Shown piece after piece: positions 49,484 through 60,271 of a stretch of DNA of 64,000 nt. The notes under the pieces are model-generated. The model was not told the DNA's origin and searched no databases. It was given only the letters and a program-made list of their open reading frames with translations. The translations under genes were made by a program, and so were the position numbers. The stretch's first letter is position 1; each line of letters opens with the position of its first letter. Source of the DNA: Drosophila miranda (taxonomy: Eukaryota > Arthropoda > Insecta > Diptera > Drosophilidae). The stretch lies in the NCBI RefSeq assembly GCF_003369915.1, contig NC_046676.1, positions 20,318,001 through 20,382,000 on the forward strand, read 5' to 3'.

Positions 49484-49700
49484 CTTTCTTATACCCTCGC
49501 AAAGGAGGGTATTTTTATTTTAAGGGGATCTTAGCAACGCCTTTGATTTTGGTGCACCCAATCTGTAGGACAGAGCAGCCAAGATCGGATCTTCTTTTAT
49601 TGAGAATATCGATAGTGAAAAGTAAACTGCCATAGGATCGATGGGTGTGCAAGGGTATCAATAGCTTCGGATCCCGAAGCAGGTCTTCGTTTCTCGATTT
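49484..49700. repeat. probable relic of a dispersed Drosophila element
   Basis: The block begins with a near-palindrome (TATACCCTCGCAAAGGAGGGTA) typical of relic insertions scattered in Drosophila intergenic DNA, followed by GATCTTAGCAACGCC and later GTGTGCAAGGGTATC. A second fragment of this style is at about 52680-52745 (GAGGGTATAACCATTTTGACC...ACCCCATAAAGAATA). The family was not determined. Confidence 0.4.
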
Positions 49701-52700
49701 GTTGTAGTGCCATTTTAATTGCTAATCAAATCGATTTATAATTCTGTGTTGTCCAAGTAATTTATTAACTATTACAATTTGCTACGCTCATCGCATACCC
49801 CATAGCCAGCACCTGCTCCCCCATTCTCTACGTCTGTCGCTCTTTCATTCTACCTCCCTGTTGTCTGGTAGAAGGGCGGCGGGTGGCGGGTGGCGAGTGG
49901 CGCCAACTGTCGTCGTCGTCGAGGCGGAAAATCATTTCGAAACGAATTCGCGACAAAGGGAAGCGTTTGCGGTTTTCCCTTTTACATTTTTACCCATTTG
50001 ATTTTATAATTGATTGATGGCATTGATTGACTATGAGTGGGAAAAAATAACATATATACATACATTTGTAGCAGCAGTAAGTAGATCAGATCTTGGGCAG
50101 AGCTCGACCACTTCAGGGAACAGGAAAGAGACAAATCTCTTGCCTGGAAATGGTCGATTATAGCCGACTCTTGTGCTCCCTCCTGCCAGATGGCAGGCCT
50201 ATATAAAAAATGATCCAACAAACGTGTCGCAGACAGCGGGAATTTGTTTGCTGTCGAAAATATTATAATTTTCATTTGTAAGTTTTTCGCACGCACAAAC
50301 AAAATCCCAAACATATCATAAACATGAAAATAAATTGGCTCGGCATCGCCGCTGAAACATGGACTCTACCGATGCACAGATGCAAACACAGAGAAAGATA
50401 CACAGATACAGATACAGATCTGTGAGGGCCCGCAGTCATGCTGGCAGATACTTTTTAGCCACTTTGACTAAAGCAATAACATTAGCACTTGGCTGGCGCT
50501 GTTTTTGCCACAAAACTATTTCTGGCACCTTACAAAAGAACAAGAAGCAAGAAAAAATAGAAAAAAAGGAAATACAATAACTACGAGTACAACCAAAAAG
50601 CTCAAAAAACTGAAAAAACATTTGAGTATCTTTTTGGGAATGGTATTGGGAGTCGGGGGGGGGCACTAAAATTGCAAAGCATACAGTTTTGAACTTGGCA
50701 CAAGGGATGGGATGGCAGGCGCAAAGGAACGGGACAAAGTCTAAATGGATTGTTCTCTGGTTAGAGATATGTACGAGTATGTAGATGGCTGGGATGGATG
50801 GCTGTTGGGCAGCATAGAGCACAGAAACTGCGTCTACAAGTGCGTTCTGCATCTGCATCTGCACATACTCGTACGACACATACGAGTATGAGTCCGAGTG
50901 CATGTCTGTAGTAAGTGTGGTACGGTCAATGCACAGACGGAGACGACCAGACAAATATTTGTTTGCTTTTGTTGCCTCTGCAAATGGGTGGAAGTGGGTG
51001 TGGAGGCGAAGGCGGAGGTGGAGGCCTGACCACGTCACGTCACCCAGCCGGTCCTCATCGTCGGCGTCGGCGTCGTCGTCATCCATATGGCAAAACTATT
51101 TTTAAAAATGTTTTAATTATTTGCTGCCATATTCCTTAAAGCGTTGACTAGTCGGCGGCGTCTCCGTCTGCTGGTCTGGGGCGGTCGGTCTCTTCCCTGG
51201 TCACTGGTGGGGGGAGTGGGGGAAAATGGGGCATGGTGCAGCGTGCATTGGCAAAATGTGCAACAACTTTAGAGGTTTTCTCTGTTTAGTACATTTTGGC
51301 GTGGGCTTTGGTTTTTACTTGTATTCCTCCATTCTTTTTTGTTTACCCGCCGCCTTGCACATCTCGTCTCGTCGCAAAGTACATTAAGTGTGAAGTTTTC
51401 TCCCAATAGAAATATTATTGTCGCGTCGCGCCTAATGTGTCGCAGCTTGCATGTAATTTTCTCTTTTGTCACCCACCCCACCGACACTCGCCCTCCCGTA
51501 CACCACGCAAAAAATGTCTAGGAGATCAGAACCCACCCATACCAGCAGCTGCAGCACAAGCGCTTTTGCTCTGCAAAGAGAGGAATATTGGAACTGGAAC
51601 GAGGTGTACGCTCTCCCGAAGCGCTCTCTGGGAATTCCGCACCTTTTCAGGTGAGTCAGGAAGCTAGCGAAGCTGCCATGCGACATTTTGGACAACAAAT
51701 TCAATGCTTTATCCGTGTCGTTCTGTAGAGCAAGTCAAGCATCGATTCCATCGACCAGCGACAATAGAAACGCCATGTACGAGTGGTCGTAGAGCCCCTG
51801 CTGCGGCTTTTAACCGTCAGCAGGCAGCCCAGACTTGAGACGGCCAACAAACCGCAAGCATGCTCGCTTTACGGGCTTCTTTTTACCCGAGACAAGACGC
51901 CCAATGAAGCGAGAAAAATTACTGTTTGTTAAGTGAGTTTGTCAATATGAGGCGTGCGCATCGCAAAGGCCCGATAGGCAAAGACCGAGACAGAGACAGA
52001 GACAGAGACAGATAGAGATAGAGATAGAGATACAAACAAGTATCATTAACGCAATGCCCAAACCGTTAGAGAGACATTCGAGTTTGGGCTGAGAGTCGGA
52101 GCTGGAGTTGGTGGCATCTTTACCCGGAAGCCGGCTTCAAAAACTCCATAACTCCGAGTATTTTTCTGCAGAAGTTTTCTTTGGTTTGGCTTGGCTGCGA
52201 GAGAGGAAGGGGAAGGGGCCTTTGCAATGTATGTAATTGAATACCTGACATAGTCATTTTTCCCGGCACATACCCTAACACTCGCCAGAGCGTCTTCATT
52301 TCCACTTGCCGAATATTTTGTTCGCTCATTTTTAATACATTTTTTGTATATTGCCTCATTCGATGAGGACCCAGATCACTTATACATATTTCTACTACTA
52401 CTATTATTTGATTATCAGAACATTAAAGGGTATCCAAACCATCGGCCCCCAAAGGCTATCTTTCCTTCTGAATACTGTTCTTGTTTGGGTTCTGGTTCGG
52501 TCTAAAAATGGTACTTGGATGGTACCCCATCAGAGCCCAGAACACAGCGGGCGCAACGCCAAGCCAAGGCTACTGGCCATACATACTGCCAGCAATTACT
52601 CATTTATGGCCAACCAGCGGCATTTCTCGCTCTCGGCCGCTGTGCGTGTGTCCTTTTGCGGCCACTTATTAAAGCATTTCAGAGGGTATAACCATTTTGA

Positions 52701-55020
52701 CCGCAGAAGGAAACATCTTCCGACCCCATAAAGAATACAAAAACTCGTATGTTCGGATGGCTGGCAAAGGAACGATCGATATGCAAGTGTATTAAAAGCG
52801 TCGACCCCCCCCAAACAATCCTTTCCAATCCTATTGGCCTATTCGATGGTTTGGTCTGGAGGTACTTCAGGTTCAGGTACTTCCACCCCACCCTTCCCTT
52901 CGGGTATTGGCTTCTGCTTTATGCATATAGCGATTAAGGGTAATTAAAAAATCGCATCAATCGACTGTCCTACCCATAACAAGCTTTAGCCACCTATTAG
53001 CCACATTTAGCCACATTTAGCCACATGTAGTACCTTATGGGTCTCCTTCGACAAGTGTTCAAGTGATGAAAACTGAACAAAGAACGTTGAATGTTGGTTT
53101 TCAACTGGTAATTACGCTGAACTATATACATACTCTTGAAACATACATCTAAAATGTTAAAAGATAGAAATTGAACCGAAGAATAGAAATCAATTTCCTT
53201 CGAATTTACCCTTCCAGATGTTTCGACTAAATAGACATGTTCGACTACAACTAATCCCATTTGTTTCGTTTAAATGAATCCCAGTCGACACAAATCGTAC
53301 GAGAATGTATTTACAATATGAGCGGAGCCGTATAGATGTAGATTTGAACTTTGCTCCCGATTTAAGCTAATCAGGTCCGTGTCATCATCTATTATTTTGA
53401 CAGCCGATAAGGGCTCGAAAATGTATGTATCTGAACTTTGACATTCACATGTACAGATGTACCATCCTCGCAGCAACAGTTCCCTTATCTCACCGATGCT
53501 GCTGTCTAACCTAAGCTGGAGCTTGGTCTTGGCCTGGGGCTGGTTCTGGTGCCGGAGTGATAAGAAAATTTAATTTTCAAAACCAGTAATCACAAATCGA
53601 TGTTCTATTTAAATAGGGCATTAAAAATACATTTTTGGTTTGGATGGTGCTGCTCGAAGACTGACAGAGAGAGAGGCAATCAGTCGATAATCAGTGCAGC
53701 GAGAACGTTTTCTTTGGAGGGCCACGTGGGGTTATCGGACTCCTAAATACTCGCAATGCAACTGAGTGTTATTTCATATTATTTTTCCAAACGTTTATGT
53801 TCCATTTGACACAGATGCAGAGGCTTTTATATACATACATATGTACACACATATTTACACACCCGGGAGTGCTATCAGTCGGTCAGTGCTATACAGTGGA
53901 ACCTTATAATCTGGTACTCCTCGCCTTCGCCCTCGCCCTCGCCCTCGCCCTCCCAGCACAGACAGTACGACGAGTATGATGGTCAGGTTCCGAGCGCATG
54001 AATCCCCTAGGATAGGGGAATCGAGGGAAATCTATGGATTCTTGAACCCCCACTGAACTTTGAGCTACAAAATGCATTGCTCTAGTGAATGGAATCTATG
54101 AAGAAAAGTCAAGAGGGATTCTGAATAGAAAGATCTCTCTGTTACTTCACATCTATTAGGTAGTACTCTGGCCTTTCCGATGGGATTCGTTTGCTCGACT
54201 TTCCAGCATTCTATCTAAATTTTGTATATTTCGAACCATAGCTCCAATGTTAGAGGGCCTTTTCCCGGACATTTGCTTAAGTTATATTCCTTTGCATTTA
54301 ACTTTTAACATTTTGACATTTCGCTTTCGCGATGGCCGACTGAGACTTTGACTGAGAATTGGCTTCGTTCCCGCTCCACACCCATTCCGCTCGTCTCTTA
54401 AATGGCGCCCCCAAAGAACTTGTCGCTATTTTCTCTCTGGTCGGTCCGTCCGTCCGTCCGTCCTTCCGTCCTTGTAGCTGTCCACCTCTCTGTCTAGCCG
54501 TCAGCTCTAGCCGGCGGTTCGCTTTTAGTTTTAGCATTTACTTCTGGCATAGTTTGCATTTTTCTAGCCACTCGTATCTATCGTTCTATCTATCTATCCA
54601 CCCATCTATCTATGTATATGGCATGTTTCATTTCGTTTTTCGTCTATTTTTTTAGTTGTTTTCTACAAGTATATGTATGTTCTTATTGTACTCTGTGCTG
54701 TGCTCGTTTTTGTTATGGGATGGGTGTACGAGGGCTGTAAATGCCGCGTGTGCTCATCACTTGCAGACACTTTAGAATGCAATGCAGCTTCCATCTGCGA
54801 GATACACAAAGCTCTGAGAGTAGACAGACAGAAAGATACAATCGAATGCTCAAACGCCTCAGATCGGACCGGATCAGATCGAATCAAATTATAGCCAATT
54901 GGTTTTAATCCTTTTTACTCCACTTTACTTTATTGTCTTCTAAACAGCTTTGTCCTTTTTTCATAATGTACTGTACAGATAGATAGATGGATAGATCGCC
55001 AAGTAACGTAAGACGAAGCT

Positions 55021-55438
55021 CTAGCATGTTGTATACTTGACACATTTCCAACAACAGCGGGGAAAATCATCGGCCGTGTTTACGCCACTATCTTCACACT
55101 TTTCGAACGTGGCTGGAATCTGGCAAATGAATTGGAAATTTGCATATTAATTTTATTCAAGGTCTGAGGTACCTCAGACGAGACACACAAAACGGGACAG
55201 AACAGAGGGATCAGATCCCTCTTACTCACTAGTTAATCAGGGCATCACCATCAGCGGTATGGCAGTATATGACACCACAATAGTCTTTGTGCTGCGAATA
55301 TTCTCCCACTTTAGTACTAGTACCTGGGGTTTTGCAGCTCTGTGTTTTCTCATCGGCAGGATATTTCTGGTAGTGAACCAACGAATGCGCCCCGGATATG
55401 GCTAGCAGCAGGATGAGAATATTCTGCACGACAGCCAT
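55021..55438 (-). pseudogene. SVWC protein gene A, splice acceptor lost
   Basis: Exon 1 (55438-55230) encodes a signal peptide (MAVVQNILILLLAISGAHS) and the first half of a single von Willebrand factor C domain. The homologous second exon is intact at 55126-55021 and carries the RCCWKC motif. The donor TA|GTGAGT is good. The paralog on the same strand at 58861 has CATGCAG directly before the exon; here the sequence is CAT then the exon, so the GCAG that provides the acceptor is missing. Using the next AG, a few bases inside the exon, gives TA|A, a stop. The product would end at ...GDALIN and lack the C-terminal cysteines. It may be a recent pseudogene or encode a half-domain peptide. A TATA box lies at 55515-55522. 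Confidence 0.65.
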
Positions 55439-55514
55439 GATGACAGACCAGACTAGTCAGACAGCTAACTCCACTTGGTAACTGAATGCACTGCCACTGC
55501 CACTGCCACTGACA

Positions 55515-55522
55515 CTTTTATA
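55515..55522 (-). promoter_or_regulatory. TATA box of SVWC gene A
   Basis: The minus strand reads TATAAAAG, about 80 bp upstream of the ATG at 55438. An initiator-like TCAGT follows at the right distance. Confidence 0.6.
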
Positions 55523-55868
55523 GTCCATATTCAAATTGGCTCCAGCAGGTAGCAGAGAACCTGCGATTGACAGCAAAACTGTGGCTTAGCCAATGATGGC
55601 TTCTGCATAAAGACTCGGTTCTCTCGGAAATACATCACTCGTTCACTCGTAATCCTTTGCTGTAAGAAAAGCGACAGCTTTCTTCATGGTAATGCCTTTC
55701 CACATTCCATATTAGAAAACCCACATCGGCTGGGTACTTAGGATTGGGTTGGGTAATCCCCCACTCGTTCATTCGATCACTAGATCTAGAACTCGGCGAC
55801 TTTGAGCAACTAATCAACTGCTCAAAATATACCTCAGGAATCGAATTATGAGAATTCCTGATCAATAA

Positions 55869-56881
55869 ATGCGAACGCGAGGCTTGCTTATTTTCTTTTA
55901 TCTGCCGCTGCTGCTCTCGAGTACTGCCGGCTATCGACGGGCCAAGGTAAGGGCGTCCAACCTATGGGCCTCACCCAACTATTGACCCGACCTCACTATC
56001 GACCCCACCCGCAGAGACATCGGGCCCCACGCAAGCGAATGGCCAGGCCGCAGAATCTCTTCGAGGACTTTGTCCCCCTCATCATCGATGCAGGAGGCGG
56101 TTACGGATACAACCATCAGGGAGATGCGGGTCTGGCTGGTGGGGAGACCGCTGGGAGCGAAGCTGCTGGAGGAGCTGCCAAGAACTGCCAAGAACCCTCG
56201 GCGCAGTGCAATGTAAAGGAGATCTTCGAGCCCGGCAATCCCAAGGAAAATTCCTTTTCCATAGCCGTTCAGGCGGCGCAGGATGCGAAGGCGGCCAACG
56301 AGGCGCAGGCGGCAGCAGGCCTGGCAGCGGCTCAGCACATCAAACTGGAGCTGGCCGAGAAGGCGTTCCAGTCGGCCAAGGCGGCGGAGGCGGCTCTAAT
56401 GGGCAAACAGATGATGGTCGAACAGCTGGAGCAGGAGGTGAGCCAGGCCAATGCCGTCATCGAGATGGAGACCAACGCGCTGCATAGCACGGAGATCAAC
56501 ATGAAGGCGGCCATAGATGCGTCCTGTCAGGCCAGCGAACAGTTCCACTCTTTCACCGAGTTGCAGAAGACCTTCAAGGAGAACCTGGCCAACATCCAGA
56601 CTGTGGCCATGGGCGTCCAGCAGGAGATGGCCTCCAAGACGCAGCTGCTCGAGGCCGCTCAAAGCCGGACTTCAATGCTCCAGAAGCAGCTCCAGAGCGC
56701 CAAAGAGGACTACGAGAAGACCAAACAGGCAGCTTATAAGGCTGCCTGTGCCGCCATCGAGGCCAAGCAGAAGGCCGCCTCGAATAATGACGGCTTTTTG
56801 GCTGTCCGCAAACGCCGTCAGCCGCCCCACCGCCCCTTAACGATCGATGACAATGGAGTCAAGGAGGAAGCGAACGCTTGA
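55869..56881 (+). CDS. DUF745 family secreted coiled-coil protein
   Basis: Exon 1 (55869-55946, 26 codons) encodes a signal peptide with FFYLPLLLSS; a 68-bp intron follows, and exon 2 (56015-56881) encodes the rest, 314 residues in all. After a basic, Gly-rich region the core (about residues 105-280) is a long Ala-rich helix: FSIAVQAAQDAKAANEAQ, AAGLAAAQHIKLELAEKAF, QLEQEVSQANAVIEMETNA, ACAAIEAKQKAA. This is the DUF745 pattern, a Drosophila-restricted family of unknown function. Only two cysteines precede the helix (NCQEPSAQC). The tail is basic then acidic (RKRRQPPHRP...EEANA). The gene sits between SVWC genes A and B without obvious relation to them. The family call is good; the function is unknown. 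Confidence 0.85.
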
Positions 56882-57244
56882 TAACAACACACACAATCCC
56901 AATCGTACATATATTTTGTATTCACACTTCAATATCAAAATGATCCTTTCAAAACTGTGTACTGAGTTCTCGGGGGAGTTTTGGGCCCCTAATTGGCCGT
57001 GGATGCAGTGGAAACTTTAGAAGCACTTGCAGCAGGCCTGTGTACTTGCAACCGGGTGTCACGTTACTAACGAGCATGCCATATGCATTGCAATTTCCCT
57101 TGAAGAAAATGGAGTGTGCAGAACTTCCGCGAAATTTGCCGAATGCCGGTTAGCATGTGGCGCACTAGGAGAAATGTGCCTCTAATCGTGGTGCGGGATA
57201 GTAGTAGAAACATGTGTACATATTTATATCGTAGAATGAAGTAC

Positions 57245-57250
57245 TATAAA
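57245..57250 (+). promoter_or_regulatory. TATA box of SVWC gene B
   Basis: GTACTATAAAGGGCAC lies about 55 bp before the ATG. The same GTACTATAAAGGG occurs before gene E at 59751, showing that these promoters share ancestry. Confidence 0.65.
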
Positions 57251-57303
57251 GGGCACAATCAATCAGGGGACTAACCATTAAATGCTTGTTACTCGTTGCG
57301 AAA

Positions 57304-57822
57304 ATGAATATGAATTATAGTCGGAGCTTAATTCGGGTCCTAATTGGGCTCATGCTCCTGTCCCTGGCGGATTCTCTGGTGCACTATTGGAAACTGGAAG
57401 CAGGCGCAGGTGACTTTCTCCATTTCTACCATAGGAGTGCTCTTTATTCAATGTTTTTTGTTTTTGGGTTATATTTGAACGATTTCAGAAGAAGGGTGCA
57501 AATTCGAAGACCGCGACCTTAAAATAGATGAAACGGCGAAGAACCCAGATGTGTGCGGGGTCCTAGCATGCCAGAACAATCAAGGCGACGCCCTCATTCA
57601 ATAGCAAGTATTCGCAATCTTTCACATGTTTTCCACTGACGGCAATCAATGATTCTCCTCGAATATATGTACATGTGTAGCTGCCAAATACCAGCCGTCT
57701 TTGCAGGCTGTGATGCAGATTCCGTGAAGACGGACGCGGATTGGCCCGATTGTTGCTGGCTTTGCGTTACGGAGGTGAACTGTGCCAAACACGAAGTAAC
57801 AACCACGGAGGAGCCCCTCTAA
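57304..57822 (+). CDS. SVWC (single von Willebrand factor C) secreted protein B
   Basis: Three exons: 57304-57409, 57489-57603 and 57681-57822, giving 120 residues. The signal peptide ends near LADSLVHYWKLEAG. The domain cysteines follow in the SVWC order: GCK, VCG, ACQ, YCQ, GCD, DCC, LCV, then an extra NC. A short Lys/Thr/Glu tail (KHEVTTTEEPL) follows. Family members, of which Drosophila Vago is the best known, are small secreted factors induced by infection or nutritional stress. The second intron has a GC donor (TA|GCAAGT) and acceptor GTGTAG. An AATAAA lies near 57865. Confidence 0.8.
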
Positions 57823-58066
57823 TAGTTCATATATTTACCCATGCAAAATCATGGATCATGGCGGAATAAATCAAGCTGGAGACTTTGGGGCACCTGCCCT
57901 TGCAACAGGTCTCAGTCTCATCTTACCCCCCAAACCTTCCCCCAGTAAACATTCCATGGGCGTCGATTTCAGCCAGAGGGAACGTCTCGGGGGTAGAACT
58001 GATTAACGAAATGCCCAGGTGCGACATGCCTACGTATCGTATTGAATCGTAGTAATCGGCGGGGTC

Positions 58067-58072
58067 TATAAA
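58067..58072 (+). promoter_or_regulatory. TATA box of SVWC gene C
   Basis: GTCTATAAATGGG lies about 105 bp before the ATG at 58174. Confidence 0.6.
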
Positions 58073-58173
58073 TGGGCCCACCAGCGAAGGGACCACCAAT
58101 CAAACGCTTTCCACTGGTTTTGTCGGGTGTTCCACAGTTGTTGTTCCGTTCAGTTTACGATCAGTTTCCGAAA

Positions 58174-58723
58174 ATGAAATACATTTTCCTTTTAGTTCTG
58201 GTTGGGCTCATGCCCTTGGTTAAATCTCTGGTGCACCCTGCTAATTTGGGCCAGAGTGCAGGTAACTAACGCCTCTGCTTCCCCATGCATGCTCTTTCAA
58301 CGGGATGATACTAGTATTCCACTTATTTCAGATGGCAAGGGCTGCAAGGGACCAAAGGGTGACATTTTGCCGGGAGAAATGGTGCAAGACGAAAACGTTT
58401 GCGGCGTCTTTTATTGCGCGACCGACAAGGGGGACGGCTTCATTCACTAGCAAGTATCCACCCGTTTTGCATATTGCATATGGCACTCCTCGCTGATCGG
58501 CGGCCCTTTTAATCCCCGATCCGTTTACTTATAATGTAGCTGCCAACTAACAGCAACATTCGCAGAGTGTAGTGGAACTACCGTGTCGACTTCGGTGGAC
58601 TTTCCCGATTGCTGTTGGTTGTGCGTCAAGGATAAGAAGTGCGATGAGGAAGGCGGAGCAGAAGCAGGAGGAGCAGAAGGAGCAGAAGGAGCAGGAGTGG
58701 CCACAGAGAAGCCCCCACCTTAA
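58174..58723 (+). CDS. SVWC secreted protein C with Glu/Ala/Gly tail
   Basis: Three exons: 58174-58261, 58332-58449 and 58540-58723, giving 129 residues. The signal peptide is MKYIFLLVLVGLMPLVKS. The SVWC cysteines run GCK, VCG, YCA, YCQ, ECS, DCC, LCV and KC. After the domain there is a repetitive acidic tail (GGAEAGGAEGAEGAGVATE) absent from the paralogs, probably grown by GAGCAGAAG slippage. The second intron has a GC donor (TA|GCAAGT). A polyadenylation signal AATAAA is at about 58800. The 3' end converges on gene D. Confidence 0.8.
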
Positions 58724-58860
58724 CGAACACTCTTCAATCAGTTCAACAAAAGTCCAGATCGAAATCTCTTAAAACATAACACTTGTGATGGTTTTTTTAA
58801 ATAAACAATCCTATACGAGTACAGTTCTGAATTCGTTGTTGTTTTGCTCATATGTTTAAC

Positions 58861-59245
58861 TTAACAATCAGTGTAGTAGACGCATTGAAAACAGCATTCG
58901 GGAAATAGTTTGTACGTGTCAACGCCAGTTTCGTTGCACTCCTGGAACGGGAGTGTGATCTGGCAACTGCATGGTCAGGATCAAATTTGATTATTCGATA
59001 AATCTGATACCAAATTGTGTCACTTACTACATTACAATGGTGGATCCGGACGTGTTCCAGCATAAATATTCAGCACACATTTCAAGGTGAGTAGTAGCCT
59101 GTAAATTTCGAAGTATGCGGCCATTTGGCAAAGTGCATGCTTCATCCGCGGTGCCTTTGGCTGGATAATTTTGCCACAATACGAACGAATGACTACAGGA
59201 CACGGCCACCATCAGAATGATAATGTACTTCAAGATAGCCATCAT
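58861..59245 (-). CDS. SVWC secreted protein D
   Basis: Two exons on the minus strand: 59245-59028 and 58966-58861, giving 107 residues. Two adjacent ATGs open a signal peptide (MMAILKYIIILMVAVSCSHS). The cysteines run ACT, MCA, LCW, YCQ, ECN, ECC, QCV and DC, the SVWC order, although the CC motif is ECCFQC where B, C and E have DCC. The intron is GT-AG (TA|GTAAGT...CATGCAG). Unlike B, C and E there is no intron after the signal-peptide region; gene A on the same strand shares this structure, so A and D form one subgroup. A TATA box lies at 59319-59327. Confidence 0.8.
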
Positions 59246-59318
59246 TGTAAACAAGCCAGACAGTTGCCTCAAGTCTCTAGCTCACTGAACGGGACTGTGG
59301 CTGAGACTTCGTTTTATA

Positions 59319-59327
59319 CCTTTTATA
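59319..59327 (-). promoter_or_regulatory. TATA box of SVWC gene D
   Basis: The minus strand reads TATAAAAGG about 75 bp before the ATG, with TTCAGTGA as a possible initiator. Confidence 0.6.
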
Positions 59328-59754
59328 GCAAATATTTATTTTATCACCAGAATCTGGCACCGCACCTGGACTCTCCATGAAAATAACGTCTCTGCAAAGG
59401 CTCCACACCCATTCGTAGGAAAACTTTATAAAAAAAACCTATGTATATCTTTCAGATTCAAATTGTGCCAGATCTCCAAATGCTCGTAAAATATCAGTTT
59501 TTTACATTAGACCTCGTCGACTAGACTTTTCTTCATCTAAAACAGTGAAATACCTTTCAGTGTAAAAGGAAAACGATAGGCAGCAGGTGGCTCAGAACGG
59601 GTGTTCCCAGTTTCATTTGCACTTGCAACGAGTGTCCAATTGCCGCTTGGATCGTATTCTCATGTAGGATTATTGAACATTTCTGCGAAATGCGATGGCT
59701 AGCATGTGGCAGTACATCGAATCTCGGGGGCCGTGATAACGTAGTATAGAGTAC

Positions 59755-59760
59755 TATAAA
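59755..59760 (+). promoter_or_regulatory. TATA box of SVWC gene E
   Basis: GTACTATAAAGGGACC lies about 75 bp before the ATG. The surrounding sequence, including TAGCATGTGGC some 50-55 bp upstream, matches the promoter of gene B. Confidence 0.65.
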
Positions 59761-59831
59761 GGGACCAACCAACCAGGCGGCCAGCCATCGAGGGCTTTTC
59801 ACTCGTTAGAGCAACAGTTACAGTGGCGAAA

Positions 59832-60271
59832 ATGAAGTTTACAGTAATTGTAATGGGGCTCATGCTCATACCATTGGGAAATTCTCTGGTACACTATATG
59901 AAACTGGAACCAGGCGCAGGTAGCCCACTCCCCTTCTTTCATATTCTCTATATTCGAGAGGTCATCTTTGTGATTATTCCAGACGGTGGCTGCAAGGGCA
60001 CAAGCGGGGACTTGAAAGTGGGCGATTCGGAGAAGGACCCCCTTGTGTGCGGCTCCATCCACTGTACGAACGATGCAGGCGACGCCTTCGTCCACTAGCA
60101 AGTATCAGCCAAATCATCTGCCTATCTCAACTCTGTTGTGAATAACTGACTCATTTTATACATAGTTGTCAAATACCAGTTCCGTTCGCACTGTGCCCTG
60201 GAAGAGGCGTGACCACAGAAATCGAGTTTCCCGACTGTTGTTGGATATGCACCACCTACAAGAACTGCTGA
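59832..60271 (+). CDS. SVWC secreted protein E
   Basis: Three exons: 59832-59919, 59983-60097 and 60166-60271, giving 102 residues. It is the most compact member and ends right after the domain (YKNC). The signal peptide is MKFTVIVMGLMLIPLGNS, followed by LVHYMKLEPGA as in B. The cysteines run GCK, VCG, HCT, YCQ, LCP, DCC, IC and NC. The second intron has a GC donor (CACTA|GCAAGT) with acceptor CATAG. An AATAAA lies at about 60392. As in the other copies there are nine cysteines, one more than the eight of the basic SVWC pattern. Confidence 0.82.

Larger units (their letters stand above)
31146..55020. other. about 24 kb without a supportable gene
   Basis: I read this stretch on both strands and found no conserved domain, no multi-exon model and no known RNA gene. 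It is full of simple repeats. Several open frames of 200-300 codons (41267-42154 plus; 45926-46570 plus; 50436-51086 minus) have low-complexity composition and no visible homology. TATA-like boxes occur at 40566 and about 50203 without a convincing gene behind them. The span may be intergenic or an intron of a gene outside the window. Confidence 0.5.

Noticed and set aside
50203-50430. TATATAAAA box followed by an ATG frame (MKINWLGIAAETW)
   Set aside because: The frame is short, lacks a signal peptide, runs into AGATAC repeats and stops; no family match.
50436-51086. 216-codon open frame on the minus strand beginning with an acidic run
   Set aside because: The acidic start is a GTC-repeat translated and the rest has random composition.
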